Source: Nitrosomonas marina (lineage in GTDB: Bacteria; Pseudomonadota; Gammaproteobacteria; Burkholderiales; Nitrosomonadaceae). Taken from it: 48,107 bases of DNA. Under the pieces are notes generated by a model that ran no database searches, was not told the origin of the DNA, and was given only the letters and a program-made list of their open reading frames with translations. The translations under genes were made by a program, and so were the position numbers. How positions within the stretch are numbered: position 1 is the stretch's first letter; every line of letters begins with the position of its first letter. This document shows, piece by piece, positions 1-8,786 of the stretch. Where the stretch lies: NCBI RefSeq assembly GCF_900110145.1, contig NZ_FOCP01000025.1, forward strand, positions 1 through 48,107, written 5' to 3'.

Positions 1-100
1 CAGAATTACACATCATTGCGACATTCTTGAAACTGGCAATGATTCTTACCGTTTCAAGCATCGAAAACAATGCATAAAGACCGATTAACCAACTAAACAA

Positions 101-152
101 GGTGGAAACTTTTCGACGCCGATAACTGGAAAATTTTCAATGCCGATTGACA
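101..152. mobile_element. Relic of an IS21-like element end
   Basis: About 50 bp carrying two degenerate copies of a TTTTCRAYGCCGAT-type repeat and finishing in ATTGACA. IS21-family ends contain such repeats and terminate in TGACA/TGTCA. The same arrangement, in the same orientation, recurs at 7876-7926. No istA/istB-like gene lies beside it, so this is a solo end left by a lost element. Family assignment rests on pattern only. Confidence 0.45.
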
Positions 153-205
153 TGGTTATTCTGCCTGAACGCCAAAGACCAGCATAATAGTCTCAAACAT
201 TCATG

Positions 206-234
206 ATAAACACCTGCTCCAAGCAGGCGTTTAT
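206..234. terminator. Hairpin downstream of the methyltransferase gene
   Basis: ATAAAC-A-CCTGCT, a 3-nt loop, then AGCAGG-C-GTTTAT. It is a 13-bp stem in the minus-strand RNA, where the inner mismatch becomes a G-U pair. It lies 27 bp past the stop codon of the minus-strand methyltransferase. No clear U tract follows on the minus strand, so termination is probable rather than certain. Confidence 0.5.
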
Positions 235-261
235 TTCCTTGGCTATATATAGCGGTAATAC

Positions 262-1257
262 CTACGCTTTGCGCTCGGACTGGGTATTTCTACGTTTTTG
301 TTGAGATTGCGCAATATCAGCCAGGTTTTCCACAGAACCGGCATATAAAATGCCTAACTCATTAACCGATTGACATTTAATATCGTTTATTTTTGTAACT
401 TCTAGTGAATCTGAGAGCGCATTTAGTGGAGCGCCGCCTTGATAATTAAAACAGATGGCGACTTTATCACCCTTGGATACTGTAAGTGGTTTAGCCAAGG
501 GAAAAATTATATATTGTGTATACCAATCCAGAGTGCTACATGTTTCCATGTTAAGAGCCAGTATATTTTTAGTGATAAGTCGTAAGGCATTAAGTTGACC
601 ACTCTGGGTAATCATTATTTCCCCATCCCAACTACAATTTGGGTTAAATGGCTCGGCATAGGTCAATAATTGAAATATTTCGGGATCACTGAGATTTTGA
701 CTTCTTGCTTGAATTGAATAGGGATCTTGAAACAATATCGTAGGCGCATTAAAACCCTCAAAATTAAAGTCTTGTTGTATTGGCTGAATAGCCTGAATGC
801 TGGCTTCTGGTACAAAGACGGGCAATGGCCCGCCGAACTTTTGCAAATAACGTTTTTTAAAAGCATTGATAACGGGCATTTGTTTTTCGCGCAACAAGCC
901 AGTATGCAGCATTTCACAGATTACAACATCAACGGGTTCAGGCGGCAGGTAATACATAGCATCTGCCTGAATCACATCAATCTTGTCACCATTGGTATTT
1001 TTTTTAATTAATTTACGTGCAGCTTCCACCAACTCCGGATTGCGTTCAACGCAATAAACCTTTTGCGCTTTTTGCGCGGCAAAAAAAGACTGCACACCTG
1101 TTCCGCCACCCAGTTCTAAAACTTTGGCGCCTGGTTTTACCACCCAATCAATTGCTTGTTTAAAGCCCTTCATCCGGTGGGGATCATTTAGCATGTTGTG
1201 ATGGTAATGTAGTGGAATGAACTGGCCGAGTTCCAGACTTTCAAACTTATTTTGCAT
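262..1257 (-). CDS. SAM-dependent methyltransferase, PRMT-like
   Basis: A class I methyltransferase of 331 residues. The SAM-binding motif ELGGGTG is at about residues 48-54. It is followed by an acidic post-II residue (VERN), an IQADAM segment, and VVICEMLHTGL, which resembles the double-E segment of protein arginine methyltransferases. The C-terminal 180 residues look like the beta-barrel half of PRMT-type enzymes. The reading frame is open further upstream to 1356, but ATG at 1257 has an AGGAAC ribosome site about 5 nt upstream and removes a hydrophobic leader not expected of this family. It is single on its strand with a hairpin after the stop. The substrate cannot be read from the sequence; arginine methylation is only a family-based guess. 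Confidence 0.75.
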   Translation of the reverse strand: MQNKFESLELGQFIPLHYHHNMLNDPHRMKGFKQAIDWVVKPGAKVLELGGGTGVQSFFAAQKAQKVYCVERNPELVEAARKLIKKNTNGDKIDVIQADAMYYLPPEPVDVVICEMLHTGLLREKQMPVINAFKKRYLQKFGGPLPVFVPEASIQAIQPIQQDFNFEGFNAPTILFQDPYSIQARSQNLSDPEIFQLLTYAEPFNPNCSWDGEIMITQSGQLNALRLITKNILALNMETCSTLDWYTQYIIFPLAKPLTVSKGDKVAICFNYQGGAPLNALSDSLEVTKINDIKCQSVNELGILYAGSVENLADIAQSQQKRRNTQSERKA

Positions 1258-1542
1258 ATTGGTTCCTGAATATAGGCTGCTACACAAAGAAATACATAAC
1301 AACAATTTATACTTCTGCATGCAGTATGCCAGTACACTGACCACTTTATATTGCAAAAAAACAGGCTGATTGTCTTTTTATTAGCAGTTAGAGTCGTCTC
1401 TGGCGGCCAGGAGAGTTATTGATTTACTGATAATTTCATTTCAGAGCTAATTTGCGAGTTTGAAGTGATTTGAATCAAAATCGTCACATGCTAATTTTGC
1501 AAGAGATTTCAACAAAAAAACTCCAGACAGCATCGGTCAATT

Positions 1543-2232
1543 TTAACGGTTCTGCGCGTTGGATAATATTTTCGACAAAGCCATCAAGCGCAATTTCGGA
1601 AACATCGGCAGCATGATCAGCAACAGGATGAAAGCCGGGAATGCAAATGTCATCAGCAGAGTTGTCACTTTTATAACGTAATATCTGATCGGTTGTGCAG
1701 CGGTTTCCATGCCGACAGTGAATGGGATTTTCAGAATATCATCTTCGAATACCGCTTCTTCGCCGACAATCAGATAGAGTGCGTAGTGGCCTTTTTTGTC
1801 GATAAATGCCTGTGCTTCGATTGTTCCCTGCGAATAGATTCTGGGGTTTACTTTCGACAGAACATGACCATCACTGTAGTCCGGTGTGTTGCTGTCACCG
1901 GTCGGCTCCTGTTCAACCAGCCGCAAACTGATTGGCATTTCTCTCAGATCTTCATCAATCAAATCTGCTGTAAAAAAGACGGAACCAGTACGAGGGATGC
2001 TTCCGCAATACGATGTATACAGGGATTCATCAACTTTAGCCGGATCACTCGAGTTGTTCTCGGGCGCGACATAAGCACTGAAGTAGACGGCATAAAGGTC
2101 ATTGGCGATAACGCAACCGACATTGGTGCTGTAATGGTGTTGCACGGGACTGATGCGGTTGCAGGCCGCAAGAAACAGAATGACGAACAGTACGAGAGGC
2201 AGATACGGTTTTGCAGTTAATAATGTTTTCAT
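1543..2232 (-). CDS. Lipoprotein of unknown function with C-terminal membrane segment
   Basis: A 229-residue protein I do not recognise. The N-terminus is a lipoprotein signal: hydrophobic stretch 9-21 and lipobox LAAC with the lipidated Cys at 24. The body has few motifs. A second hydrophobic stretch at about 187-207 is followed by basic residues, so the protein may be anchored at both ends with the middle in the periplasm. It is the last gene of the metal-handling operon and starts 16 bp after the copC stop, which implies co-transcription. A role in metal delivery or sensing is possible from context only. Confidence 0.7.
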   Translation of the reverse strand: MKTLLTAKPYLPLVLFVILFLAACNRISPVQHHYSTNVGCVIANDLYAVYFSAYVAPENNSSDPAKVDESLYTSYCGSIPRTGSVFFTADLIDEDLREMPISLRLVEQEPTGDSNTPDYSDGHVLSKVNPRIYSQGTIEAQAFIDKKGHYALYLIVGEEAVFEDDILKIPFTVGMETAAQPIRYYVIKVTTLLMTFAFPAFILLLIMLPMFPKLRLMALSKILSNAQNR

Positions 2233-2248
2233 GGCGTGCTTCCCCTTT

Positions 2249-2656
2249 TTATTCGGCTTGAAATTCGGCTTTATCAGGCGTGGCGACAGTGAATGTGAAT
2301 CTGCCGGTCACGATATGCGTATCCGCCGACATGACGCGGTAGCGAACGGTATATGTATCGGGTGGCAATTTTGGCGTTGTGGCGAAGATATGGGAGCGAT
2401 CCAGCGCAGCCTGTTTGACATCGTTATTGTCTACGCGTTTTCCTGCGCTGTTGATGACTGCCAGTGATTTGAATTCACTGGCGACATTTTCATTGAACCA
2501 GATGCTGACTTGATCGGGAGAGGTATTCACTATGCTATCCACTTTGGGCTTGGATTCCACCAGTATTGCGTGCGCAAATGCCGCAGAAGAAAGGGTTATT
2601 AAAACAATCTGCATCAGCAGCATCAGCGTATTTAGAATAGCTCGGAAATGTTTCAT
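2249..2656 (-). CDS. copC: CopC-family periplasmic copper-binding protein
   Basis: A 135-residue CopC/YobA-type protein. The signal peptide ends at AFA-H, so the mature protein would begin with His29. In CopC proteins a mature N-terminal His helps bind Cu(II). Near the C-terminus SADTHIVTGRF supplies the Asp and His expected in the same site, and ESKP and SIWFNE fit the family fold. The start at 2656 is chosen because GGAGAATTAAA precedes it; the upstream in-frame start would add residues before the signal peptide. It lies 118 bp after the BNR-repeat gene and 16 bp before the lipoprotein gene. CopC proteins bind copper in the periplasm and pass it to a partner such as CopD; no copD is visible here. 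Confidence 0.9.
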   Translation of the reverse strand: MKHFRAILNTLMLLMQIVLITLSSAAFAHAILVESKPKVDSIVNTSPDQVSIWFNENVASEFKSLAVINSAGKRVDNNDVKQAALDRSHIFATTPKLPPDTYTVRYRVMSADTHIVTGRFTFTVATPDKAEFQAE

Positions 2657-2774
2657 TTTAATTCTCCAGAGTGCCCCATTGGTTGTACGCATGATAGCCC
2701 GGAAATGCTGACAATCAACAGGGGTTGATGATTAATATCAGTAGCTTGTATTGGTGCTTGTGTTTGTGTGGTGA

Positions 2775-4082
2775 CTACATGGACGCCTCCCTTCTGGTGT
2801 GATGCGCTGCTTTAATTTCTATCATTTTCCATGCCAGATAACTGGTTTGTCCGGCTGGTTTTTCGGTCCATATAGCCAGGACGCCGTTCAGGGTCGAAAC
2901 AAGCCTTGGTTGTGTCGTTGCGTTTTCCGCTTGCGCTAACTGAGCAGGTTTGGACCAGGTTGCGCCGTTATCTGTTGTACGGGCATACACGACGCTCATT
3001 CCCGCAGCTTCCAGTTCATTCCATACCGCAACGATATGACCGCCATAGTGTGCGATATCACCGTTCATTCCAGTTTTGCTCAGCCGTGCCGGCATAGACC
3101 AGGTGAATCCGTGATCAGAGGAAAATAAATGATACAGGCCGGCCTTTCCTGGCGTGCCGGTCCAGACAAGGCTGTGCAGCCATTGCATATCGCCGTTGAT
3201 AACATAGTCCGCGTTGCCGCCAACTTGCGGGCAGCCTTTTAGCTGCCAGCCGAAATTTCCTATTGTTCCCAGTTGTTGCCAGGTTATGCCGGCGTCGGTG
3301 GAATGTACCAATGCCATATCTCTGGGCGCCATGTCACGATAGAGTACCTTTAGATGATTTAGTGGAGAATCCAACAGCGTATTCCAGCAGCATGAACAGG
3401 TTGTGTCCTCTATCGTATTCAGCTGACTCCAGCTTCTGCCGCCATCTTTTGAACGGGCGTAGCGCAGACTCTGGTATCCGTTTTCTTCCGGGTCCTCAAG
3501 CCAGATGGCATGAAAAATTCCTTTATTGTCAGCTATGATATCAATGTGTGCCTGGCTGCCTGCATCATCCTTTGCCGGATTGGAGCCGGATTGCCAGGTT
3601 TCACCGTTGTTCGTGGAGTACAGGCTAATAACGGGACCCATTCCCGGTAATTCGCTTTTTTTCTGCATCAGCGCAACCAATTGATTTTCCTTGGCTGCCA
3701 GCTGAATATCATTACCACGCTTGGCATTAATAGCTGGTAATTGTCCTTCCGCTTTGACCGTGATGGGATCCGTCCAACTGTAACCGCCGTCCTTTGACTG
3801 CTTATGCCGAATGGTAAGAGAAGTGTCGTCTGGCGACAGCCGTCCGCCGGCGATGATATGTATGTTTTGCCCGTCTTTGTATATGTCGAATGTGGTGACA
3901 TCGTACAGGCCCAGTGTTGATTTCGTATAGTGCGCTTTGGATTCGTCGCTGGTTTCTGCTGAATGCACGGCGGGTATGACGCCAAGGTTGAACAGAAGTA
4001 TCTGGATTGACAAGATCGCCATTCGCAGTTGCCTGTTGTTTATTTTACGGTGAGTCATGATTTGAAAAACTGGCGTCGTCAT
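2775..4082 (-). CDS. Secreted BNR-repeat (sialidase-fold) protein
   Basis: An exported beta-propeller protein of about 435 residues. A hydrophobic signal (AILSIQILLFNLGVIPAVHSA) is followed by at least five Asp-box repeats of the S-x-D-x-G-x-x-W kind (for example SKDGGYSWTD, STNNGETWQS, SKDGGRSWSQ, STDAGITWQQ, TTDNGATWSK). The fold is that of sialidases, but I do not see a convincing arginine triad, so enzymatic sialidase activity is not claimed. DTTCSCCWN contains a C-x-C-C cluster that could bind a metal. The ATG overlaps the TGA of the upstream thioredoxin-like gene (TGATG), which indicates translational coupling. An in-frame TTG lies one codon upstream. The operon context suggests copper handling in the periplasm. 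Confidence 0.8.
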   Translation of the reverse strand: MTTPVFQIMTHRKINNRQLRMAILSIQILLFNLGVIPAVHSAETSDESKAHYTKSTLGLYDVTTFDIYKDGQNIHIIAGGRLSPDDTSLTIRHKQSKDGGYSWTDPITVKAEGQLPAINAKRGNDIQLAAKENQLVALMQKKSELPGMGPVISLYSTNNGETWQSGSNPAKDDAGSQAHIDIIADNKGIFHAIWLEDPEENGYQSLRYARSKDGGRSWSQLNTIEDTTCSCCWNTLLDSPLNHLKVLYRDMAPRDMALVHSTDAGITWQQLGTIGNFGWQLKGCPQVGGNADYVINGDMQWLHSLVWTGTPGKAGLYHLFSSDHGFTWSMPARLSKTGMNGDIAHYGGHIVAVWNELEAAGMSVVYARTTDNGATWSKPAQLAQAENATTQPRLVSTLNGVLAIWTEKPAGQTSYLAWKMIEIKAAHHTRREASM

Positions 4083-4570
4083 CAATTGACGAGAATTTTA
4101 AAAATGGATTGATAATCCTCGGACGATAAGGCGCCGCTGATACCTTCGCGCTCATGATCATTGTTCAGAAAATAAGTGCGTGGCAATTCTCCAAACCACA
4201 GCGGGTCAATTTCATGACGCAGGCGCTGGGCATTTTCATCGGCGAAAATCCAGTTTTCCAGGTCTGTCAATCCGTTTTCAGACAGGATAGCCTGTACCTG
4301 TTCCTCGTCCGCCGCATCATCGACAGAGAGTAAAATAATGCTGACGTCTGGTTGATTGCTCCGCAGTTCGCTGAGCAGCGGCATCTTTTCCAGGCACGTT
4401 GAACAGGTCGTTGACCAGATGGAAAGCATAACAGGCTTGTCGGTATGGTTCTGAAGCATTTGCTGGTAACTGCCGGAGGTAAAATGCCGCAGCGCGGCCT
4501 CCTCAGCTTGCCCTGGAATCACAAATCCTGTTTTCAGAAGAAAAATGATTAATACTTTTCTCAATAGCAT
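4082..4570 (-). CDS. Periplasmic thioredoxin-like protein (TlpA/ResA type)
   Basis: 162 residues with an N-terminal signal (LLRKVLIIFLLKTGFVIPGQA). The active-site motif WSTTCSTCLEKMP has the redox pair CSTC at 56-59, as in TlpA/ResA thioredoxins. The cis-Pro equivalent is in GELPRTYFL. Proteins of this type reduce or isomerise periplasmic disulfides and often keep cysteines of copper or haem proteins reduced. It sits between the receptor fusion (63 bp upstream) and the BNR protein, whose start overlaps its stop. The neighbour's CSCC motif is a plausible client; this is inference. Confidence 0.85.
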   Translation of the reverse strand: MLLRKVLIIFLLKTGFVIPGQAEEAALRHFTSGSYQQMLQNHTDKPVMLSIWSTTCSTCLEKMPLLSELRSNQPDVSIILLSVDDAADEEQVQAILSENGLTDLENWIFADENAQRLRHEIDPLWFGELPRTYFLNNDHEREGISGALSSEDYQSIFKILVN

Positions 4571-4633
4571 GCTGTTTCTCCTTATCTTTCACATTGAACC
4601 TGAAATCCTCAATCAAATGAAATTTTCAGTCGC

Positions 4634-7357
4634 TCAATAATTGAGAATAAAGCCAACCCGGAAGCTCACCGGCTCGACAGGGTGAAAATGGAAGTCATCC
4701 ACACCCGACTGCGACTCTCCCGGCAGGCGCGAGGTATAGTAATACGTGATCGCATCATCCTTGCGATTCAGTATGTTGAATACTTCACCTTGGATGCGTA
4801 GCGACCTGTTGATTTCATAACCCAGCATCGCCGACAGCAAAATGGTGTCATTCGACCGGCTGGAATTGTCCTCATTCAGTGCGCGCGGGCCGAGATACCG
4901 CAACCGCGGGCCGCCATAGAAACCGCCGAAAACATCATGAAATGTCGCGCCTGTGGCGATCACCGTTTCCACGGCATTGGGCACATAATCGCCTTCGCCG
5001 GCAATCGTGTTACGGAAACGTGAATGAGAAAAACTGAAATCAGCATCAAGCGTCAGCCAGTGCACCGGCTGGTAATAGTTGGTGAATTCGAGTCCGTATC
5101 GGCGGCTGGGACGGCTTGCTTCGGTCGCGCCTGCGTCTCCGACAAAAACCAGTTCGGACTCAAGATCCATCCACCAGACGGTCAGCGTGCTTTGTAGTCC
5201 GCGAACCCAGGTTGAGCGGATGCCCGTTTCAGCGCTGTATGTGCGCGCCAGCGGATCTGCGCGATTGACGATGTCCCCGCTTGCCGGGTCGATGCGGGTG
5301 TTGATTCCGCGGGCGTCGTTGCTATGGAAACCCAGCCCGCCATTTAAATAAAGCTCGGTATCCGCCCAGGGACCGAAGACAACACTCAATTTCGGACTGA
5401 CCAGACCATCATAACGCGTACCGTTGTTTTGCTGGATGTTGCTGTGGCTGTTGTCGAAGCGGAAACCGTCAAAACGCACTCCCATACTTGTACGCAGCCA
5501 TTTGCGCCAGTGTACTTTGTTTTCAAGATAAGGACTGATGCTGGTCACCCAGACTTTATCCTGGCGGGTAATGCCATACGTTTTCTGCGCATGGGTTTTT
5601 GTAAGGGCGTTTTGAATGTTATCGTTGCGCAGTTGAACACCCAGTGTTGTCTCAGCATCGAATGTGCCAATTTTGTGAAACAGGGTGTGGCTGGCCACCA
5701 AGCCGGTCGTCCAGCGATCGTCCGGTTGTCCGAATTGATCGCCACAGGTTCTAAACAGTGCTGGAGAAACCCGGTTTCCGGGCGGCAGTCCGCGTAATCC
5801 GGCGCATCCCGCCGGATTGGTCATCTCGTTATTATCCAGAAAAAAGGAAAAATTTGAAAAAAGATCCAGCTTGGAATATACCCCGTACGCCATGACGGAC
5901 GTTATGCTGTTTTCTCCGTGTACACGCCAGTCGGCGGTCAGACTGTAGCGATGGCTGTTTCCACCGTCGGTCGGATCCAGCGCGCCGAACCGGCCGACCA
6001 GGCCTTGCTTTAGCGCACGCCTTGGAATTTGGTCGGTCGCCCGCCAGTCAGCATGTGTCGCCATGGCGGTGATGCGCCAGCTGTGATGGCCATATTCACG
6101 GCTGTAGCGAAGCAGGCCGTTGAATTTCAGATAATTATTACCAATATCCCAGGGACCGTCATTGTGCACAACTTCTCCGGCATATAAAACGTCGCCTTTC
6201 AAAAGCTGATGCGACCCGGCTACCAGCCCGCGATAGTAATCAAAGCTGCCGCCGGTAAATCGGAACAGGTTCTCGGGTAAGCGGTTGAAGTAGCGGATAT
6301 TGGTTGACCCGGCGCTGGAAAAATCGCCTGTGTCGGCAAAGTAATTGCCCTTTCTGAAGTCAATCGATTCGACAAGTTCTGGAATCAGAAAATTAACGTC
6401 CGTCCATCCCTGGCCGTGTGCATGTGAAAGCTGATTGACAGGCACACCTTCAATCTGGGTCAGAAAATCGGTACCATGATCCAGGTTGAAGCCGCGCAAA
6501 AAGAACTGGTTCGCCTTACCTTCCCCGCTATGCTGGGTGGCGATCAAGCCAGGTACTGTTTCGAGTATCTCACCGGGCCGGATAATCGGCCGGTAGCGGA
6601 TTTGATCCTGTCCTACCTTGCCTTGTGAAGCGCTGTCAGCTATGCCGATCAACTTGTCCGCGCGTCCGGTGACGAGCATTTCATCCAGAACCACATGCGC
6701 CAACCGGTCGTTGCGTGAATCGGATTTAAAGGTGTTGGCATCAATAGACGCAGAATCGTTATGAGCATGAAGACTTGAGCCGACAAAGCACGTAATCGCC
6801 AGAACGGTAAGCTTGAAAATCAGAATGCCAGCGCCATGCAGGAATAACGTGGCCAGCATAAAACCGGTGGTGTAGGAAGCAAGGCTGCTGGCTGCGGATA
6901 TTTCCTGTCCATGCACGTAACCATGAAAAAAAGCAAACAGCGAAATAATGATGATATTGAGGGGCGTACTGAACCATATTCCACGTACTATCAGTGCACT
7001 GATAGTAATGCAGGACAGGAAGATCACTGCTTCCGCACCAGGAATGATCAAGCTTGCCGCGCCGATCAGGCCACCAAGGCTCATCACGCTGACAAAAACA
7101 ACCGGCAGCACCCACAACGCCTGTCCGCGTATCTGGGCCGACCAGATGCCTACGGCAACCATCACGAGTACATGATCCCAGCCGGTCAATGGATGCTGGA
7201 AGCCTTCATTCCAGTCGCTATCGAAATGGAAATTGAATGCAACGTGTGGAATGGCAAGAGACAGCAGTATCGCAAAAAGAACCAGCGAATTGGGTGTGAT
7301 CAGTAAAGAGAGTGCGTAGCGTGTGGTTGAAGAATGAGGAGAAGGTATTTCTGGCAT
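4634..7357 (-). CDS. HupE/UreJ-like membrane domain fused to a TonB-dependent receptor
   Basis: A 907-residue chimera. Residues 20-200 form a HupE/UreJ-type polytopic domain with HPLTGWDH (55-62), HGYVHGQE (145-152) and the final LHGAGI (about 173-178), matching the His-rich helices of that nickel/cobalt permease family. Residues about 181-198 (a hydrophobic run ending SSLHA) look exactly like a signal peptide with an Ala-x-Ala-like cleavage site. After it come a TonB-box-like DEMLVTG (225-231), a plug domain (IRPGEILETVPGL, RGFNLDHGT) and a full outer-membrane barrel ending in an aromatic terminus (FRVGFILNY). The reading frame is continuous, so no frameshift explains the join. It is the first gene of the metal operon and has the palindrome promoter at 7447-7491. 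Copper is the likely substrate from the CopC neighbour, nickel or cobalt from the HupE domain; neither is shown. Confidence 0.85.
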   Translation of the reverse strand: MPEIPSPHSSTTRYALSLLITPNSLVLFAILLSLAIPHVAFNFHFDSDWNEGFQHPLTGWDHVLVMVAVGIWSAQIRGQALWVLPVVFVSVMSLGGLIGAASLIIPGAEAVIFLSCITISALIVRGIWFSTPLNIIIISLFAFFHGYVHGQEISAASSLASYTTGFMLATLFLHGAGILIFKLTVLAITCFVGSSLHAHNDSASIDANTFKSDSRNDRLAHVVLDEMLVTGRADKLIGIADSASQGKVGQDQIRYRPIIRPGEILETVPGLIATQHSGEGKANQFFLRGFNLDHGTDFLTQIEGVPVNQLSHAHGQGWTDVNFLIPELVESIDFRKGNYFADTGDFSSAGSTNIRYFNRLPENLFRFTGGSFDYYRGLVAGSHQLLKGDVLYAGEVVHNDGPWDIGNNYLKFNGLLRYSREYGHHSWRITAMATHADWRATDQIPRRALKQGLVGRFGALDPTDGGNSHRYSLTADWRVHGENSITSVMAYGVYSKLDLFSNFSFFLDNNEMTNPAGCAGLRGLPPGNRVSPALFRTCGDQFGQPDDRWTTGLVASHTLFHKIGTFDAETTLGVQLRNDNIQNALTKTHAQKTYGITRQDKVWVTSISPYLENKVHWRKWLRTSMGVRFDGFRFDNSHSNIQQNNGTRYDGLVSPKLSVVFGPWADTELYLNGGLGFHSNDARGINTRIDPASGDIVNRADPLARTYSAETGIRSTWVRGLQSTLTVWWMDLESELVFVGDAGATEASRPSRRYGLEFTNYYQPVHWLTLDADFSFSHSRFRNTIAGEGDYVPNAVETVIATGATFHDVFGGFYGGPRLRYLGPRALNEDNSSRSNDTILLSAMLGYEINRSLRIQGEVFNILNRKDDAITYYYTSRLPGESQSGVDDFHFHPVEPVSFRVGFILNY

Positions 7358-7446
7358 GGTGAATTAATTATTTTAATTGATCAGGGTTACTCAACTAGAA
7401 AGCTGTTCAGCAAAAAGTTTCACTCTATTCTGGTTATGATCAAACC

Positions 7447-7491
7447 ATTATCCATACATTACAAAAAATAAGAATGTGACAAATTGCCGCA
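7447..7491 (-). promoter_or_regulatory. Palindromic operator plus -10 box before the metal operon
   Basis: On the minus strand TGCGGCAATTTGTCACA (7491-7475) is followed after 22 nt by GATAAT (7452-7447), 90 bp before the receptor start. The -35 position (TTCTTA) touches the palindrome. The same palindrome and GATAAT spacing recur before both tandem PEP-CTERM genes, so this is probably the operon promoter with an activator site at the class II position. Confidence 0.65.
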
Positions 7492-8086
7492 TTTTGTTTA
7501 AAACATGGGATCAATGTTTTTTCTTTTTGCGCTATTGGTCTGGGAACCGATGGGACTGGCAGGTTGTTAGTGGAATGCAATAAACTGAACCATGTTCAGT
7601 ATTCTCTTGCTTTTGTGGTCGCCTCGTGTAAGGCGAACAGCGATTTTTGATATTTGTTTTGGAAAGGGAGAACGGGTTGCAATCTTTCCAGATGAACTGG
7701 TAAGTGGTCTCCAGAAAGAAATTTTACGATTTTGACTCTGGAAGCCACGATGAACGCAAAAGGATATAATGGTATCCCCAGCGAACTACGGTATTAGATA
7801 ACATTTTTAACGAAAGCGCTTCCCTCAGGATTAGTTGGCACCTTTATTGAGCTGTTAATTGGCGCAATGCTGACAGGTGGACAGTTTTCGACGCTGAAAA
7901 CAGGGCAGTTTTCGATGCTGACTGACCCCTACTCTCTTTATCAGACCAAAATCGAAAATCGAAATGTGAAACAGCGCCAGAAACATCCTTCAATTCAGTG
8001 GTTGCAAAGTAATTAATGTTGATATTGTCTAGAAATCTTCGAAAGAAATTAATTTGTTATTCAATTCAATTTGGCTAAGAACAATA
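7492..8086. other. Intergenic region with IS relic, no gene recognised
   Basis: Roughly 600 bp between the metal operon promoter and the HD-GYP gene. Apart from the IS21-like end at 7876-7926, I see no reading frame with a ribosome site or recognisable motif in either strand. The stretch probably holds decayed insertion DNA. Confidence 0.4.
7876..7926. mobile_element. Second relic of an IS21-like element end
   Basis: Contains GGTGGACAGTTTTCGACGCT followed by a second copy of the GTTTTCGAYGCTGA repeat, the same design and orientation as the relic at 101-152 and a closer match to intact IS21-type ends. No transposase gene is nearby. Because both relics face the same way, they are not the two ends of one element. 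Confidence 0.5.
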
Positions 8087-8719
8087 ATGGAAAATTCTAC
8101 ATCTGAAGTTAATGACATATTAAATAATCAGGACGGTGTTTATCAATTCCTGATGAAAATTATTGCGGGTAGAAATTCTGAAATAGGATCTCATTTATAC
8201 CGTATCCAAAAACAGGCTATCCTATTTTCCCAATTTGCTGATTTGTCTATAAAGGAAACAGGGATTTTAATAATCGGTGCAGGTATTCACGATGTTGGCA
8301 AGCTTTCAATAAGCGACCATATTCTAAATAAACCTAAAAAATTAACTGCCTCAGAATATACGCTGGTTCAGAAGCATGTTGAATTTGGTTTTAAGTTTCT
8401 GGAACCTTTAAGGCTTGATGCAAGAATAAATGAGATAGTTTTATATCACCATGAAAATTATGACGGCAGCGGTTATCCAGATGGCTTGATTGGGGACAAA
8501 ATACCATTTCTGGCACGTATGACAAGAATTCTTGATTCATTTGATGCATTAACAGGTGACAGACCCTATCACCAGGGATTCAGTCATAGTGAGGCCTTTG
8601 GCATTCTTCAGAAGGAATCACACTTATATGATCCTAAATTACTGAAATGTTTTGGAAGAATGCTGGACTCAGAAAAAGTGCCCACGGAGCATTTTTCAAT
8701 TCCCTATGCACATATTTAA
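8087..8719 (+). CDS. HD-GYP domain cyclic di-GMP phosphodiesterase
   Basis: About 210 residues consisting almost entirely of one HD-GYP domain. The metal motif HDVGK is at about 68-72, followed by ILNKP-KLT, QKHVEFG, YHHENYDGSGYPDGLIGDKIP (the GYP signature) and DSFDALTGDRPY. All the usual metal-binding His and Asp residues appear intact, so activity against cyclic di-GMP is likely. No receiver, PAS or membrane domain is attached, so its input is unknown. The start is ATG 8087; an in-frame TTG at 8054 would add 11 residues. It stands alone on the plus strand. It is relevant here because a GEMM riboswitch and an MshEN-like domain elsewhere in the window point to cyclic di-GMP control. Confidence 0.9.
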   Translation: MENSTSEVNDILNNQDGVYQFLMKIIAGRNSEIGSHLYRIQKQAILFSQFADLSIKETGILIIGAGIHDVGKLSISDHILNKPKKLTASEYTLVQKHVEFGFKFLEPLRLDARINEIVLYHHENYDGSGYPDGLIGDKIPFLARMTRILDSFDALTGDRPYHQGFSHSEAFGILQKESHLYDPKLLKCFGRMLDSEKVPTEHFSIPYAHI

Positions 8720-8786
8720 AATCAGGGCATTTCTATGTTGTTTAGGATATTGTTTTTTTGTAACGGATATATCCCAATAACAAAGT

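Noticed and set aside
17..23. TGCGACA near the window start as another regulon operator
   Set aside because: Only one half-site; the matching half TGTCGCA is absent.
4634..7357. Frameshift joining separate hupE and receptor genes
   Set aside because: The frame is continuous, codon use does not change at the join, and a signal-peptide-like segment sits exactly at the boundary; a sequencing error remains possible but is not indicated.
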